Shown here: positions 18,643-27,604 of the stretch, one piece after another
Numbering within the stretch: the first letter of the stretch is position 1
How the letters are laid out: every line of letters begins with the position of its first letter
Source of the DNA: Deinococcus taeanensis
GTDB taxonomy: Bacteria; Deinococcota; Deinococci; Deinococcales; Deinococcaceae
Reading direction: 5' to 3'
Assembly (NCBI RefSeq): GCF_020229735.1
Contig: NZ_CP083459.1
Coordinates: forward strand, 124,001-188,000
Length of the DNA stretch: 64,000 nt
Notes under the pieces: model-generated
Database searches by the model: none
The model's input: only the letters and a program-made list of their open reading frames with translations
Told to the model about the DNA's origin: nothing
Made by a program: the position numbers and the translations under genes

Positions 18643-18947
18643 GAGTGAGGCTGAAGATAGCGCGGGCGCTTCCCCGGCACGAGCACGTATGAGGGTGCGC
18701 CCGGACCAGCATGAGCGCTGCTGCGCTTCGCCGGTCCGGTGTGCCGGTTGATCTGTAGCGCCTGTCGGCCCGGAGAAGCTGCACCGGGTGGCGGGGAGGT
18801 CTGCCGGGTAGTTTTACGGTCAGGCACCGCCTGCCCGCGGCTCCTGACCCGGCAGCGCAGCCCTGACCGTCTGCCTGCGCCTTTCGGGGCACAGCCCTCA
18901 CGTGCCGGCGCAGCCGTGAGGTGACCACGTGGCGGCCGGGCATGAAG

Positions 18948-18973
18948 AAAGGCGACCCCGTGGGGCCGCCTTT
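18948..18973 (-). terminator. Hairpin downstream of the tyrosine recombinase gene
   Basis: AAAGGCGACCCC (18948-18959) pairs with GGGGCCGCCTTT (18962-18973) with one mismatch. On the minus strand the stem is followed by CTTCAT, only weakly T-rich. It lies 60 bp beyond the recombinase stop and is a likely terminator. The rest of 18643-19033 shows no gene. Confidence 0.5.
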
Positions 18974-19033
18974 GATGTGAAACAGGATACTGCGGTATGC
19001 AGGTTCTGCCCAGGATATGCAGCACAATTCCGC

Positions 19034-19984
19034 TTAAAAGTCCTCAACTTCGTTCTGCACGTCGTTTTCTGCCACGGCCACATACCGCCGGGTGGTGTCC
19101 ACGCTGCTGTGCCCCAGGAACAGGCCCACCCGAGTGAAGTCCTTGGTCGCGCGGTACAGCCGCGTGCCGGAGTGCTTCCGGGCGGCGTGGAACCCCCGCC
19201 AGACGTGACCGTGGCCTGCGGTTCTGAACGCCAGGCTCATCCGGTATTTCGCCTGATGGTATGACCAGTCAAACAGCGATCCATCGGCGCGGGCAGGGGA
19301 GAGGCCGCTGAGTGCTGCCCGCACCCGCCGTCCCAGGGGAACGCGGCGGACCTTGCCGCCTTTCCCCTGGACGGTGAGCTGCGTGCCGTGAATGTCGGCG
19401 GTCCGGACACTCAGCGCTTCACTGACCCGCAGGCCCGCGTGCGCGCAGAGCAGCAGCAGGGCCGCCAGCCGGGGCTCACAGTGCGCGAGGACGTCGTCGA
19501 CCTCACTGAGGTACGGTGGGTTCTTGACGATGCCGGGCGTGGGATCCGGGGGGACGTGGGCGTCCTCGAACGGCTGTGCTTCCGTGGCGCCGGCCCAGCG
19601 CAGCGCCCGGTACAGGGCGCGGGCGCCCGCGACGTACTGCGCGACGGTGGACGCTGAGAGGGTGCCGGTCCGGCCCCGGCCGTTGGACGGCCGGGTCTGC
19701 AACTGCGCGACGTACCGCCCGCCGTCGCGCCGCCCCGGATGCAGCAGCGTCACGCCGTGACGCTGTGCCCAGGGCACGTAATCCCGCACTGCGAGGCTGT
19801 ACGCCGCGAGGGTCTTCAGGCTGGTCCGGGCGCCTTTGCGGCTGCCGCTGGTCATGTACGCCTGCGTGACCTGCACGAGCGTTTCGACGTCGTAGGTGCT
19901 GGCCGCTTCGACCGCGCGGACGCGGAGCGCCTGATCCGTGAGGTTCGTCAGGGCCAGGGTGTCGTTCGAACGGACGAGCGTCAC
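19034..19984 (-). CDS. Tyrosine recombinase/integrase (XerC/D-like)
   Basis: A 316-residue site-specific recombinase with a GTG start at 19984. The N-terminal SAM-like core-binding domain is about residues 30-130 ([20 protein letters not shown]). The catalytic domain is about 155-310, with Arg in [14 protein letters not shown], Lys in [15 protein letters not shown], His-x-x-Arg in [13 protein letters not shown], His in [19 protein letters not shown] and the nucleophile Tyr in the same segment (RRY). All catalytic residues are present. It resembles stand-alone XerD/plasmid-resolution recombinases rather than long phage integrases. It overlaps a small upstream ORF by 4 bases (GTGA), and a 16-6-16 inverted repeat lies about 20 bp upstream of that ORF. 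Dimer resolution of this replicon is the likely role. Confidence 0.9.
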   Translation of the reverse strand: MTLVRSNDTLALTNLTDQALRVRAVEAASTYDVETLVQVTQAYMTSGSRKGARTSLKTLAAYSLAVRDYVPWAQRHGVTLLHPGRRDGGRYVAQLQTRPSNGRGRTGTLSASTVAQYVAGARALYRALRWAGATEAQPFEDAHVPPDPTPGIVKNPPYLSEVDDVLAHCEPRLAALLLLCAHAGLRVSEALSVRTADIHGTQLTVQGKGGKVRRVPLGRRVRAALSGLSPARADGSLFDWSYHQAKYRMSLAFRTAGHGHVWRGFHAARKHSGTRLYRATKDFTRVGLFLGHSSVDTTRRYVAVAENDVQNEVEDF

Positions 19985-20169
19985 GCGCGCCTGGCCTCAG
20001 GGGAGCAGAACTCTTCGCCCGGCTCAGGCACGTCAGGTTCAGGCCGGGTGCGGCGGTGGCCGGCGCACCGGTCGGTCCTGGCCTGCACTGCGCTAGGAGT
20101 GGTGGGCTCCAGCACGGCAGCGGCGAACGGAGGCAGCGGGTCCCGGGCGGTTGGCATTGCTGCGCCCAC
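19981..20169 (-). CDS. Small ORF translationally coupled to the recombinase
   Basis: A 62-residue frame starting [20 protein letters not shown], whose TGA overlaps the recombinase GTG (GTGA). The composition is Pro/Ala/Glu-rich, with two Cys, and no family is recognised. The 4-base overlap and its position right behind the inverted repeat support translation. Alternatively, it is just the 5' leader of the recombinase gene. Confidence 0.4.
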   Translation of the reverse strand: MGAAMPTARDPLPPFAAAVLEPTTPSAVQARTDRCAGHRRTRPEPDVPEPGEEFCSPEARRA

Positions 20170-20185
20170 TGTACTGCACAGCCGC

Positions 20186-20223
20186 GCTGTCTGACACTAA
20201 TTTGATGATTAGCGTGAGACAGC
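20186..20223. repeat. 16-6-16 inverted repeat, candidate recombination core site
   Basis: GCTGTCTGACACTAAT (20186-20201) and ATTAGCGTGAGACAGC (20208-20223) are inverted with 14 of 16 matches around a 6-base centre TTGATG. The 6-bp spacer between recombinase-arm-like repeats is the geometry of dif/cer-type Xer core sites. It sits directly upstream of the recombinase transcription unit. It could instead, or also, be an autoregulatory operator. Confidence 0.55.
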
Positions 20224-20536
20224 TGGGGCAGCGCCGCCAGATCAGAACCTGAACTCACCAGGACTGGTCCGGACAGCGCTACGCCGGAAGCACCCTGGGG
20301 AACGCATGCGGAACGTCGCCGAACATCGACCTCCCGCACGGAACGCCAGGGTGTTGTCGCCGTGTCAGGCGCCGGAACGCGGCCGCACGCTCAACCGGAT
20401 GGCCTGTTCCACGCTTCAGGTCCCGGGCGGGCTGGTCATTTCAGTTCACCGGGTCTATCACCTCCTCTTGAGTGCCCTGCACCCGGCCAAGGCAGTGTGG
20501 CAGTGTGCGCCTGCCTGAGCCCTTCGGACGGAGGAG
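20224..20536. other. Intergenic stretch, no supported gene
   Basis: Short frames only, with no start signal or motif. It holds the region between the inverted repeat and the end of the repeat lipoprotein gene. Confidence 0.4.
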
Positions 20537-22606
20537 TCAGCAGAAAGGATTCAGGGCGCAGAGGATGCTTTTCAGAATGTCCCCCGCGAAGCCCAATCCT
20601 TCGAGCAGGGCGCTGAGGGCTTCTTCGCCGAGGCTGAAGATGCTCTTGAGTGCCCCGGCGATGGCTTCGCCACTGAACGCCAGGGCCTTCAGGATGCCGC
20701 CGACGACGTCCGCCGTCAGGCCGTACACGTCCTTCAGGGCGCCGGCAATGGCGTCCGCGCCGAATCCGGCGGCCTTCAGGAGGCCGGCGGCAAGCTCGCC
20801 GGACAGGCCGTACACGCTGTTGAGCGCGCCGGCAATCAGGGTCGCCGTGAAGCCCAGTCCTTTGAGAATGCCGGTGATCACGTCGGCATTCAGGCTGAAC
20901 ACCTGCTGCAGCGCACTGGCAATGGCCTGCGCCCCGAAGCCGAGACCGTCGAGGACCGCTCCGACTGCACTTGCGCTCAGGCTGAACGCGGCTCCAAGTG
21001 CCTGCGCGATCAGCGTGGCGCCAAAGCCCAGGCCCTTGAGAATGACGCCGACGCTCTCGGCACCGAGGCTGAACACGGTTTTCAGGGCGCCGGTAATGGC
21101 GGTGGCGTCGAACCCCAGGGCGTTCAGGACGCTGGCAACTGCGTCTGCGCCAAGGCTGAACACGTCTGACAGCGCCTGGGTGATGGTGGTGACGCCGAAC
21201 CCGAGGCCATTGAGAATGAATCCGGCCGCGCCGGCGGTCAGGTTGAACACGTCCTTGAGGGCCTCTGTGATGGCCTGCGCGCCGAAGCCGACCGCTTTGA
21301 GGATGCCGCTGACCACTTCGGCGTTCAGGCCCAGCACGTCCTTGAGGGCGCTGCTGATGGCGTTCACGCCGAAACCGACCGTCTGAAGGATCCCGCCGAT
21401 GGCCTGGGCGCTGAGGTTGAACACCGTGCTCAGCGCCCCCGTAATGGCGTTCGCGCCGAAACTCAGCGTTTTGAGCACCGCGCCGGTGGCCGCGCCGCTC
21501 AGGTTGAAGACCGTCTTCATGGCGCCGGCGATCACGTCCGCGCCGTAACTGAGGGTCTTGAGAATCTCAGCGGTCGCCAGTCCGCCCAGTGTGTACACTG
21601 CACTCATGGCCCCGGCGATCTCATTGGCGACGAAGCCGACGGTCTTGAGCAGTGCGGCATTGGCGAGGTCGCCCAGCAGGTACGCGGCTTTCAGGCCGGC
21701 AGACACGGCGGTAGCGCCGAAACCGGCGGTTTTGAGAATCGTCGCGTTGGCCAGGTCCGTCAGGCTGTACGCGGCCTTGAGGGCCACGGCGGCCTGCGCC
21801 CCGGTGTAGTCCACGCGGAAGAGGATGGTGCCGGTGGCCTGATCGTTCAGGGTGAAGACGGTTTTCATCGCCTGGGCAACCGCGTCGGCCGTGAACAGTT
21901 CGTTTTTCAGGAGCTGGGCGGTCACGTCAGCGGCCAGACTGAATTCCGTTTTCAGAGTGGCGGCAATCTCGCTGGCCGACCGTCCGAGGATCTTCAGGGC
22001 GTGCGCCCGGATCACTGGGCTGCGGTTCACGCTGAACGTCACTGGAATCGTCTGCTTGCTGTTGAAGGTGAGCAGCTGCCCGGTCGGTGTCCGGAGGGTG
22101 CCGCCATTCACGACCGTGAGCTCCATGCTGCCGAGGGTCAGGGTGGTGATGGACACGGCGACCCGGATGACCTGCCCGGCGCTGAGGTTGGCGGTCGACG
22201 CCGCCCAGTTGATGATGTACTTGCCTCCCTGCGCGTCAAGCCGCAGCTGGCCACTGCCGCTAGTGGCAAAGGTGGCGATGGACGGGCAGGTGGCCCCGCT
22301 GACCCGGCAGATGTCGACGGTCAGCAGGCTCAGGAGTGACGCGTCGAACTTGTTCAGGTCGACTGTACCGCTCTGATTGAGCGGGGCCAGGTACGTGAAC
22401 GCGGACAGGGCGCTGGGCACGGGCACACTCTGGGGACTCAGTGTGGGGGCCGGCGCCTGGGTCGTGGGTGCCGGTGCGGCTGGCTCGGCTGTGGGGGCCG
22501 GGGCTGCGGGTGTGGAACCTGCAGGGACCCGTGGGGCCTGGCTGCAGGCGCCCAGCAGGAGGGTCAGCGACAGCAGAACAGCGCGGGAGGACCGGGCAGT
22601 GGGCAT
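20537..22606 (-). CDS. Lipoprotein built of sixteen 29-residue helical repeats
   Basis: A 689-residue predicted secreted lipoprotein. ATG 22606 follows CCAGGAGAGC. The signal peptide ends in the lipobox LLLGAC, giving a lipidated Cys at about residue 20. A Pro/Ala/Thr linker follows to about residue 60, then a beta-rich domain to about 200 (YLAPLNQSGTVDLNKFDASL, SGSGQLRLDAQGGKYIINWA). From residue 205 to the end there are sixteen tandem repeats of 29 residues, consensus K-x-x-G-F-G-A-x-A-I-A-x-A-L-K-x-V-F-x-L-x-A-x-x-V-x-x-I-L, and a partial seventeenth ending CALNPFC. The pattern predicts an alpha solenoid with two short helices per repeat. Function unknown; a surface scaffold or adhesin is an inference. 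Monocistronic. Confidence 0.8.
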   Translation of the reverse strand: MPTARSSRAVLLSLTLLLGACSQAPRVPAGSTPAAPAPTAEPAAPAPTTQAPAPTLSPQSVPVPSALSAFTYLAPLNQSGTVDLNKFDASLLSLLTVDICRVSGATCPSIATFATSGSGQLRLDAQGGKYIINWAASTANLSAGQVIRVAVSITTLTLGSMELTVVNGGTLRTPTGQLLTFNSKQTIPVTFSVNRSPVIRAHALKILGRSASEIAATLKTEFSLAADVTAQLLKNELFTADAVAQAMKTVFTLNDQATGTILFRVDYTGAQAAVALKAAYSLTDLANATILKTAGFGATAVSAGLKAAYLLGDLANAALLKTVGFVANEIAGAMSAVYTLGGLATAEILKTLSYGADVIAGAMKTVFNLSGAATGAVLKTLSFGANAITGALSTVFNLSAQAIGGILQTVGFGVNAISSALKDVLGLNAEVVSGILKAVGFGAQAITEALKDVFNLTAGAAGFILNGLGFGVTTITQALSDVFSLGADAVASVLNALGFDATAITGALKTVFSLGAESVGVILKGLGFGATLIAQALGAAFSLSASAVGAVLDGLGFGAQAIASALQQVFSLNADVITGILKGLGFTATLIAGALNSVYGLSGELAAGLLKAAGFGADAIAGALKDVYGLTADVVGGILKALAFSGEAIAGALKSIFSLGEEALSALLEGLGFAGDILKSILCALNPFC
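20603..21994 (-). repeat. 87-bp tandem coding repeats, 16 copies
   Basis: The 29-residue repeats of the lipoprotein correspond to 87-bp units. Neighbouring units are diverged at DNA level, but the G-F-G and A-L-K codons recur. Units 1-3 are the most degenerate (R-S-A, L-F-T, D-Y-T in place of G-F-G). All copies keep the reading frame. Confidence 0.8.
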
Positions 22607-23414
22607 GGTGCTCTCCTGGGTGGTACAGCGCGAATTGAGGCAGGCCAACAGACGCCGCAGGACCTGGGCTTCAGGCACCTCCTCCTGACCACTGCGCTGG
22701 GTCAGGGCAGGACGCTATGCTCCGCCGCGAGTCCGGGGAGCTGTCGGGGGCCACCTCACCAGAGGTGGATGCCTCCATGAACGTGAGCCGGTCTGGATGG
22801 CCGGTTGATGAGCCAGACTGAAAGCGCGTTTATCTTCCGCTTTTCCTACCCCGGAATTATATGAGGCGGCTAAGAAAATATTGACCTGATCTTTAAAGAT
22901 CTGACTGGCTGCATTTCACCCTGCCGCCGGACGCTGAGGCGCGACAGGGAGACGAGGTCGCACTTTCTCCAGGGCTGCTGGAGCGGGCGGCGCTGGTGTG
23001 GAAGAGGCTCCTCCCGGCAGGGGAGACGCCCGGTGCCATAGGCCTGCTCTGGCTGGTCCGGCGCCAGTCGGTCAACCCGCACACAGCGCTGAGTGACCTG
23101 TGCAGCCACACGCCTCAAGCCGCGCCAGGTGGCCAGGAGGAGCGTGGCAGGTGCCGGTGCGGCTCCTGGACTTCTCGGAAAACCGACGGGTGTGATGATG
23201 CGACCCCGCTGTCCGGCCCTGGGTGAGCAACGCTCTTCGGGTCCTCCTTTCCACCGTTCAGTGTCCGGGGGCAGAAGAGCACTCCGCCCGAGCCGCCAGC
23301 GCAGGGAATGACGGTGCCTGCTCATGACCACAGACCACCTTTCTGGCGGCCAGGGGAGGGGCCCTCCTTGTGAGAAGCGCAGCCTCCTGTGCTCAGTGGT
23401 GACGGGGACTGCTT
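22607..23414. other. Intergenic stretch of about 800 bp
   Basis: No frame is convincing on either strand. The stretch 22810-22910 is markedly AT-richer than its surroundings and contains a perfect palindrome, GATCTTTAAAGATC (22888-22901), next to TTGACC. It may be a promoter, operator or IS scar. The rest is GC-rich without structure I can name. Confidence 0.4.
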
Positions 23415-24962
23415 TCATCCTACACGGGTGAAGTAAGCGTCCACTGCTGTCCTGAACGACTGCGCACTTTGCACCTCGCACTCTTTCTGCGCCCGCTGAA
23501 TGGTCTCATCCCGCACCCGCGCTGCTTCCAGCCTGTGATTCATGGCCGCCCGCTGCAGCTCATGCAGAACCGTTCGGAAGGCGAGGTTGATTTCATCGCG
23601 CACGTCCGCCGCCGTGCACAGTTCCACGTGCCACTGTTCGCCCCTGGAGTAGGACCGCAATTCGCCTCTCGATCCGAGGTGACGGCGGGCAAGATGCAGG
23701 TAGAGCCGTGCCTCCTGAACATCGTCGAACGACCGGGTGAACCTGGGTGTCTGGGCCGGGTCCCGGGCAGCGCTGCCTGAGCCATGCCGTCCCCAGGAGC
23801 CTTGTGAGCCTGCCGCTGCTGCCTGCCGCCGGGCGTCCGCCGCCGCCTTCTGGCGCGCGGCTTCCGCCTTGGTCCTGGCCGTCTCCTGGCGGAGCTGCTC
23901 GGCATGTTGAGCGTATGTGAAGCGGCAGTGCGCCAGCACGTCATCGAACATCGTGTTTGACCCGTGCCTGGGCTGCACGGCCGACCCCTGCCGCACCAGC
24001 ACCCCTTCCAGCCAGCGCAGCAGTTCCTGGTCACCAAGCTGCACGCCAGCGGCCGAGCGGTCCAGCTGACTCAATTCGGCCAGGAGCCGGCGGTACGCGC
24101 TGGTGCCGTCAATGGCCTGCAGGATGCCCCGGCTGAACACCGGGCCGTGCAGCACGCGTTTGCGCTGCTCTGCATCCAGATGCTGGAACAGCATGACCTC
24201 CGGGTCACGTGACACCTCAGCGCGCCGCTGCTGCGCACGGGCGCGCTCCTGCTGCTCCCGCTCCTTGCGCGTGCGTTCCGTCCGTTCACGCCTTTGCTCA
24301 GCTTCACGTTGTTTCTGCCGGTCTTCTTGCTCCCGCTTCACCGTGGCCGCCGTCTGGTACTGCTCCAGGCAGGCGCTGTACAGGTCGTCGAACAGCGTCT
24401 GCAGCCGGTACGCGCAGCTGATGGTCCGCCCCGGGCGGGTCAGCAGGCGATCAAGCAACTCGACCAGCAGGGTGTCACCGAGCTGCCCCCCTGCCGGGGA
24501 CAGGTCATGAATACGAAGGTCGGCCAGCAGCCGGGGGTACGCCGTGGTCGACTTCACGCCCAGCAACGAGCGCGTGAACAACTCGCTGTCCAGCAGGTGC
24601 CGCCGGTCAGTGGGCTTCAACGGGCTCCATAACGCCACTTCGGGATCATGGCTGGGCTGGGCCTGCGGCGCCCGGTGGTGGGCCGCTTGCTGCCGCGCCT
24701 GCTCCTCACGGTCACGTTGCCCGGGTGCCCCAGGCGCGCCGGCGGTTCCGGTGGCCGTAAGGCCCATCTTCTGCCGCAGCAGCGGCAGATCCGCCGTTTT
24801 CGGGAAGGACGGGTCAAGATCCGACAGGTTGAGGTTGTAATCGGTGAGCAGGTTTAAAAGCACCCCGATGCATTTCTCTTTCTCTCCGGCCGCCGTCGTC
24901 GAGACGCCATGCCGGAAGACCTTTGCGGCCTTGTCCGCTGCCTTCGCCCGATCTGACTGCAC
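23415..24962 (-). CDS. Large protein with internally duplicated domain, unknown function
   Basis: A 515-residue cytoplasmic protein from a GTG at 24962 (VQSDRAKAADKAAKVFRHGV) preceded by AGGATAGG. The frame is open upstream but looks non-coding. Residues 5-60 (EKEKCIGVLLNLLTDYNLNL, then SDLDPSFP) faintly resemble DUF2786-type N-terminal helices. A core unit occurs twice, at about 101-205 and 250-360. Copy one has DPEVALWSPL, HLLDSELFTRSLLGV, YPRLLADL, GGQLGD and FDDLYSACLEQYQT. Copy two has DPEVMLFQHL, RVLHGPVFSRGILQAI, YRRLLAEL, GVQLGD and FDDVLAHCRFTYAQ. The copies are separated and followed by charged Arg/Gln/Glu coiled-coil linkers. A distinct C-terminal domain (FTRSFDDVQEARLYLHLARR) ends at TRVG. 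No known family identified; monocistronic. Confidence 0.7.
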   Translation of the reverse strand: MQSDRAKAADKAAKVFRHGVSTTAAGEKEKCIGVLLNLLTDYNLNLSDLDPSFPKTADLPLLRQKMGLTATGTAGAPGAPGQRDREEQARQQAAHHRAPQAQPSHDPEVALWSPLKPTDRRHLLDSELFTRSLLGVKSTTAYPRLLADLRIHDLSPAGGQLGDTLLVELLDRLLTRPGRTISCAYRLQTLFDDLYSACLEQYQTAATVKREQEDRQKQREAEQRRERTERTRKEREQQERARAQQRRAEVSRDPEVMLFQHLDAEQRKRVLHGPVFSRGILQAIDGTSAYRRLLAELSQLDRSAAGVQLGDQELLRWLEGVLVRQGSAVQPRHGSNTMFDDVLAHCRFTYAQHAEQLRQETARTKAEAARQKAAADARRQAAAAGSQGSWGRHGSGSAARDPAQTPRFTRSFDDVQEARLYLHLARRHLGSRGELRSYSRGEQWHVELCTAADVRDEINLAFRTVLHELQRAAMNHRLEAARVRDETIQRAQKECEVQSAQSFRTAVDAYFTRVG

Positions 24963-25291
24963 AGTGCCTATCCTGTCACGGCGCTGCCGTCCTGCATCAA
25001 GGAAAGTTCTTCTACCCCCGGTGGGCCGCCCCAAGTCCCGGCGGAGGCGCTGGGGGCTGTGACGCCGCACGGCCGAGGGGCGGCCCACCGCGCTGGTGTC
25101 GTTTCAGACGGTGCGGACTGGCTGTAAGCCGTCCGGCTGGGGATGAACTGTGCCAGGGTGAACGCCTCCGCGATCCGGCTCCCGGGCGTGCTGTTCAGGG
25201 GCAGGCCGGGGCGGCCATTTCTCGCGGCGCTTCAGGAGAACTTTACTCAGGGATGAAGATCTTGACTTCATCTGAAAAAGGCTCACAATGC
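24963..25291. other. Intergenic stretch between divergent genes
   Basis: It holds the leader of the duplicated-domain gene (minus) and the upstream promoter region of the sugar operon (plus). Apart from the operators starting at 25292, I see no element. Confidence 0.4.
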
Positions 25292-25311
25292 TTTTGTAAC
25301 CGATTACAAAA
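25292..25311. promoter_or_regulatory. LacI-family operator O1
   Basis: TTTTGTAACCGATTACAAAA, an 8-bp inverted repeat around CCGA, has the central CG expected of LacI/GalR sites. It shares TGTAACCGRTTACA with a second site 58 bp downstream. Confidence 0.75.
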
Positions 25312-25351
25312 AGAGTTGAAGCGCTGTGGTGCGGCGCTGGCCTTGCCCGTC

Positions 25352-25367
25352 TTGTAACCGGTTACAA
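25352..25367. promoter_or_regulatory. LacI-family operator O2
   Basis: TTGTAACCGGTTACAA is a perfect 16-bp palindrome with central CG, 16 bases before the lacI-type start codon. Centre-to-centre distance to O1 is 58 bp, compatible with cooperative or looped binding and autoregulation of the operon. Confidence 0.8.
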
Positions 25368-25383
25368 AGGCGACACTGATTCC

Positions 25384-26364
25384 ATGAAGAGCGTCCCCAC
25401 CCGCCCCACCATCGACGACATTGCCACCGCCGCCGGCGTGAGCAAAGGCACGGTCAGCCGCGTCATCAATGGGCATTCCACCGTCGCCGCCCGAACCCGC
25501 GAGCGCGTCGAAACCGTGATGGCGGAGCTCGGCTACGTGCCCGACCCCGCTGCGCAGCACCTCAGCTGGCGAACCGGCCACACCCTCGGGCTCTCCTTCG
25601 CGGTGAACGACCCCATGCTCAGCCCGTACCACGTGCTGTTCCGCACCGCCCTGGAACAGCACACCGCGCCCCTCGGCCTTCAGATTGTCAACCTCCAGGC
25701 GAACCTCGCCGCCATGGCCCGCCTGCCCAGCGCGGTGCTGGTCATGCACGCCATCGAGCAGGACGAACGGCTCGCCCTCCTGCGCTCGCGCCAGGTGCCC
25801 TCCGTGCTCATCGGGCACCACCCTCACAGCTTCTGGGTGGCGCCCGACGACGAAGGCGGCGCGTACCTCGCCACCAGCCAGCTGACCCGCGCCGGCCACA
25901 CCCAGCTGGCCTATCTGGGCAGCGGGCCAAGCCAGGTGGCGCAGGACCGGCAGAACGGCTTTCTGCGCGCCGCTCAATCCGGCGGCACCAGGGTCACCCT
26001 GATCGAGTCGGACTTCACGGTGCTGGGCGGCTACCGCGCCGTCCGCCGCGCCTGGGAGGCGGGCAGCCGCTTCACCGGACTCTTCGCGCAGAGCGACGAG
26101 AGTGCAGTGGGCGCCATCGCCGCCCTGGAGGACCTGGGCCTGCGCACCCCGGCGGACGTGTCCGTGGTCGGCTTTGACGGCCTGCCGGAACTGCCCCTGC
26201 CGGTGCGCCTGAGCACCGTCGCCCAGGACATTCCCCGAATCGCGCGGACAGCGCTCGACCTGATGAAAGAAGCCATCTCGGGGCAAGCGCCCCGTGGCGA
26301 ATACATCCCGGTTCAATTCGTTCCCGGCGCGACCATCGCGCCGCCCCCAGGAGGGAAGCTATGA
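25384..26364 (+). CDS. LacI family transcriptional regulator of the sugar operon
   Basis: A 326-residue regulator. The N-terminal HTH and hinge are canonical: TIDDIATAAGVSKGTVSRVI, NGHSTVAARTRERVETVMAE, LGYVPDPAAQHL. The periplasmic-binding-protein-like sensor domain (residues 65-320) includes ESAVGAIAALEDLGLRTPAD and SVVGFDGLPELPLPVRLSTV, as in the family. The stop overlaps the start of the solute-binding protein gene by 4 bases (ATGA), so the regulator is the first gene of the operon it probably controls through the two palindromes upstream. The inducer is presumably a malto-oligosaccharide or related sugar, inferred from the operon. Confidence 0.92.
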   Translation: MKSVPTRPTIDDIATAAGVSKGTVSRVINGHSTVAARTRERVETVMAELGYVPDPAAQHLSWRTGHTLGLSFAVNDPMLSPYHVLFRTALEQHTAPLGLQIVNLQANLAAMARLPSAVLVMHAIEQDERLALLRSRQVPSVLIGHHPHSFWVAPDDEGGAYLATSQLTRAGHTQLAYLGSGPSQVAQDRQNGFLRAAQSGGTRVTLIESDFTVLGGYRAVRRAWEAGSRFTGLFAQSDESAVGAIAALEDLGLRTPADVSVVGFDGLPELPLPVRLSTVAQDIPRIARTALDLMKEAISGQAPRGEYIPVQFVPGATIAPPPGGKL

Positions 26365-27590
26365 CTATCCGGAAAGTGCTGCTGCTTGGTCTCGCCCTGC
26401 TCGCCTCGAGTGCCGCCGCCCAGAAAACCATCCGCATTACCGGCTACGGCGGAACGGACCAGACCCTGCTGACCGACCTCATCAACCGCTTCGTCAAACC
26501 CACCATGGCCAAACAGGGCATCACCGTGGTGTACCAGCCGCTCCAGGGCGACTACAACAAGGGCCTGACCACCCTGCTTGCGGCCAACACCGCCGGCGAC
26601 GTCATGTACCTCCCGGCCGAGACGCTGGACGGGTTCGTGGCGACGAAGAAGATCCTCCCCCTGAACGGCCTCGTGTCGACCACGCCCTTCATCAAGAGCC
26701 TGAACACGGCCTTCACCCGTGACGGCAAGCTGTACGCCATCGCCAAGGACTTCAACACCCTGACCCTGGTCTACAACAAAGACCTGTTTGATGAAGCGGG
26801 CGTCGCCTACCCCAGCAACAACGACACCTGGACGACCCTCGCCACGAAACTCACCGCTCTCAAGCAGAAGCTGGGCAGCGAGTACTACGGCATCTGCCTG
26901 CAACCGAACTTCGACCGGTTCGGGGCGTTCGCGTACTCCACCGGCTGGAAACAGTTCGACAGCAAAGGCAAAACCAACCTCGCCGACCCGGCCTTCGTTC
27001 AGGCCTTCAACTGGTACACCGGGCTTGCCAAGGACAAGGTCGGCGTGACGCCCAGCGAAGTCAGCACCGACTGGGGCGGCGGGTGCCTCAAGACCGGCAA
27101 GGTCGCGGTGGCCGTCGAGGGCGGCTGGGTCGTGAACTTCCTGCGTGACAACGCGCCGAACCTCAAGTACGGCACGGCCCTGCTGCCGAAGAACGACGCC
27201 ACCGGCAAGCGAGGCAACTTCCTGTACACCGTGGGCTACGCCATCAACGCCAGCACCAAAAACCGCGCCGCGGCCGTGAAGGTCCTGAACCTGCTGACCA
27301 GCGCGCCCGCCCAGCAGTACGTGCTGGAGCAGGGTCTGGCCATCCCCAGCCGCACCGCCCTGATCAACAACGCGTACTTCAAGAAGACCGAGGCCGGCGC
27401 GCAGAATGCCCGGCTGGTGTTCGAAGGCGCCGACGACGGCAACGTCCGCGCGTTCACCTTCGGCCCAAAAGGTCCGGATTGGGGCAAGCCCATCAATGAG
27501 GCGCTCGCGGCCGTGCTGAGCGGACAGCGCAGCGCCGCTGACGCCCTGAAAAAAGCCCAGAGCGACATGACCACCTTCCAGGGACGCTAA
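26361..27590 (+). CDS. Sugar ABC transporter solute-binding protein
   Basis: A 409-residue extracytoplasmic binding protein of the family 1 (MalE-like) type. Signal peptide MTIRKVLLLGLALLASSAAA, then mature start QKTIRITGYGG. Features include a domain of alternating alpha/beta with GKLYAIAKDFNTLTLVYNKD (the hallmark 'x-L-x-Y-N-K-D-L-F' segment), AVAVEGGWVVNFLRD, the hinge region, and C-terminal AQQYVLEQGLAIPSRTALIN. Length is normal. There is no lipobox, so it is secreted or anchored by the uncleaved helix. It delivers sugar to the two permeases encoded downstream. A GC-rich hairpin follows the gene. Confidence 0.92.
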   Translation: MTIRKVLLLGLALLASSAAAQKTIRITGYGGTDQTLLTDLINRFVKPTMAKQGITVVYQPLQGDYNKGLTTLLAANTAGDVMYLPAETLDGFVATKKILPLNGLVSTTPFIKSLNTAFTRDGKLYAIAKDFNTLTLVYNKDLFDEAGVAYPSNNDTWTTLATKLTALKQKLGSEYYGICLQPNFDRFGAFAYSTGWKQFDSKGKTNLADPAFVQAFNWYTGLAKDKVGVTPSEVSTDWGGGCLKTGKVAVAVEGGWVVNFLRDNAPNLKYGTALLPKNDATGKRGNFLYTVGYAINASTKNRAAAVKVLNLLTSAPAQQYVLEQGLAIPSRTALINNAYFKKTEAGAQNARLVFEGADDGNVRAFTFGPKGPDWGKPINEALAAVLSGQRSAADALKKAQSDMTTFQGR

Positions 27591-27604
27591 GTCAGCCGGG
27601 CAGG

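Noticed and set aside
20603..21994. Regular repeat array considered as CRISPR or satellite DNA
   Set aside because: Units are 87 bp, contiguous without spacers, and preserve one reading frame with a 29-residue protein period.
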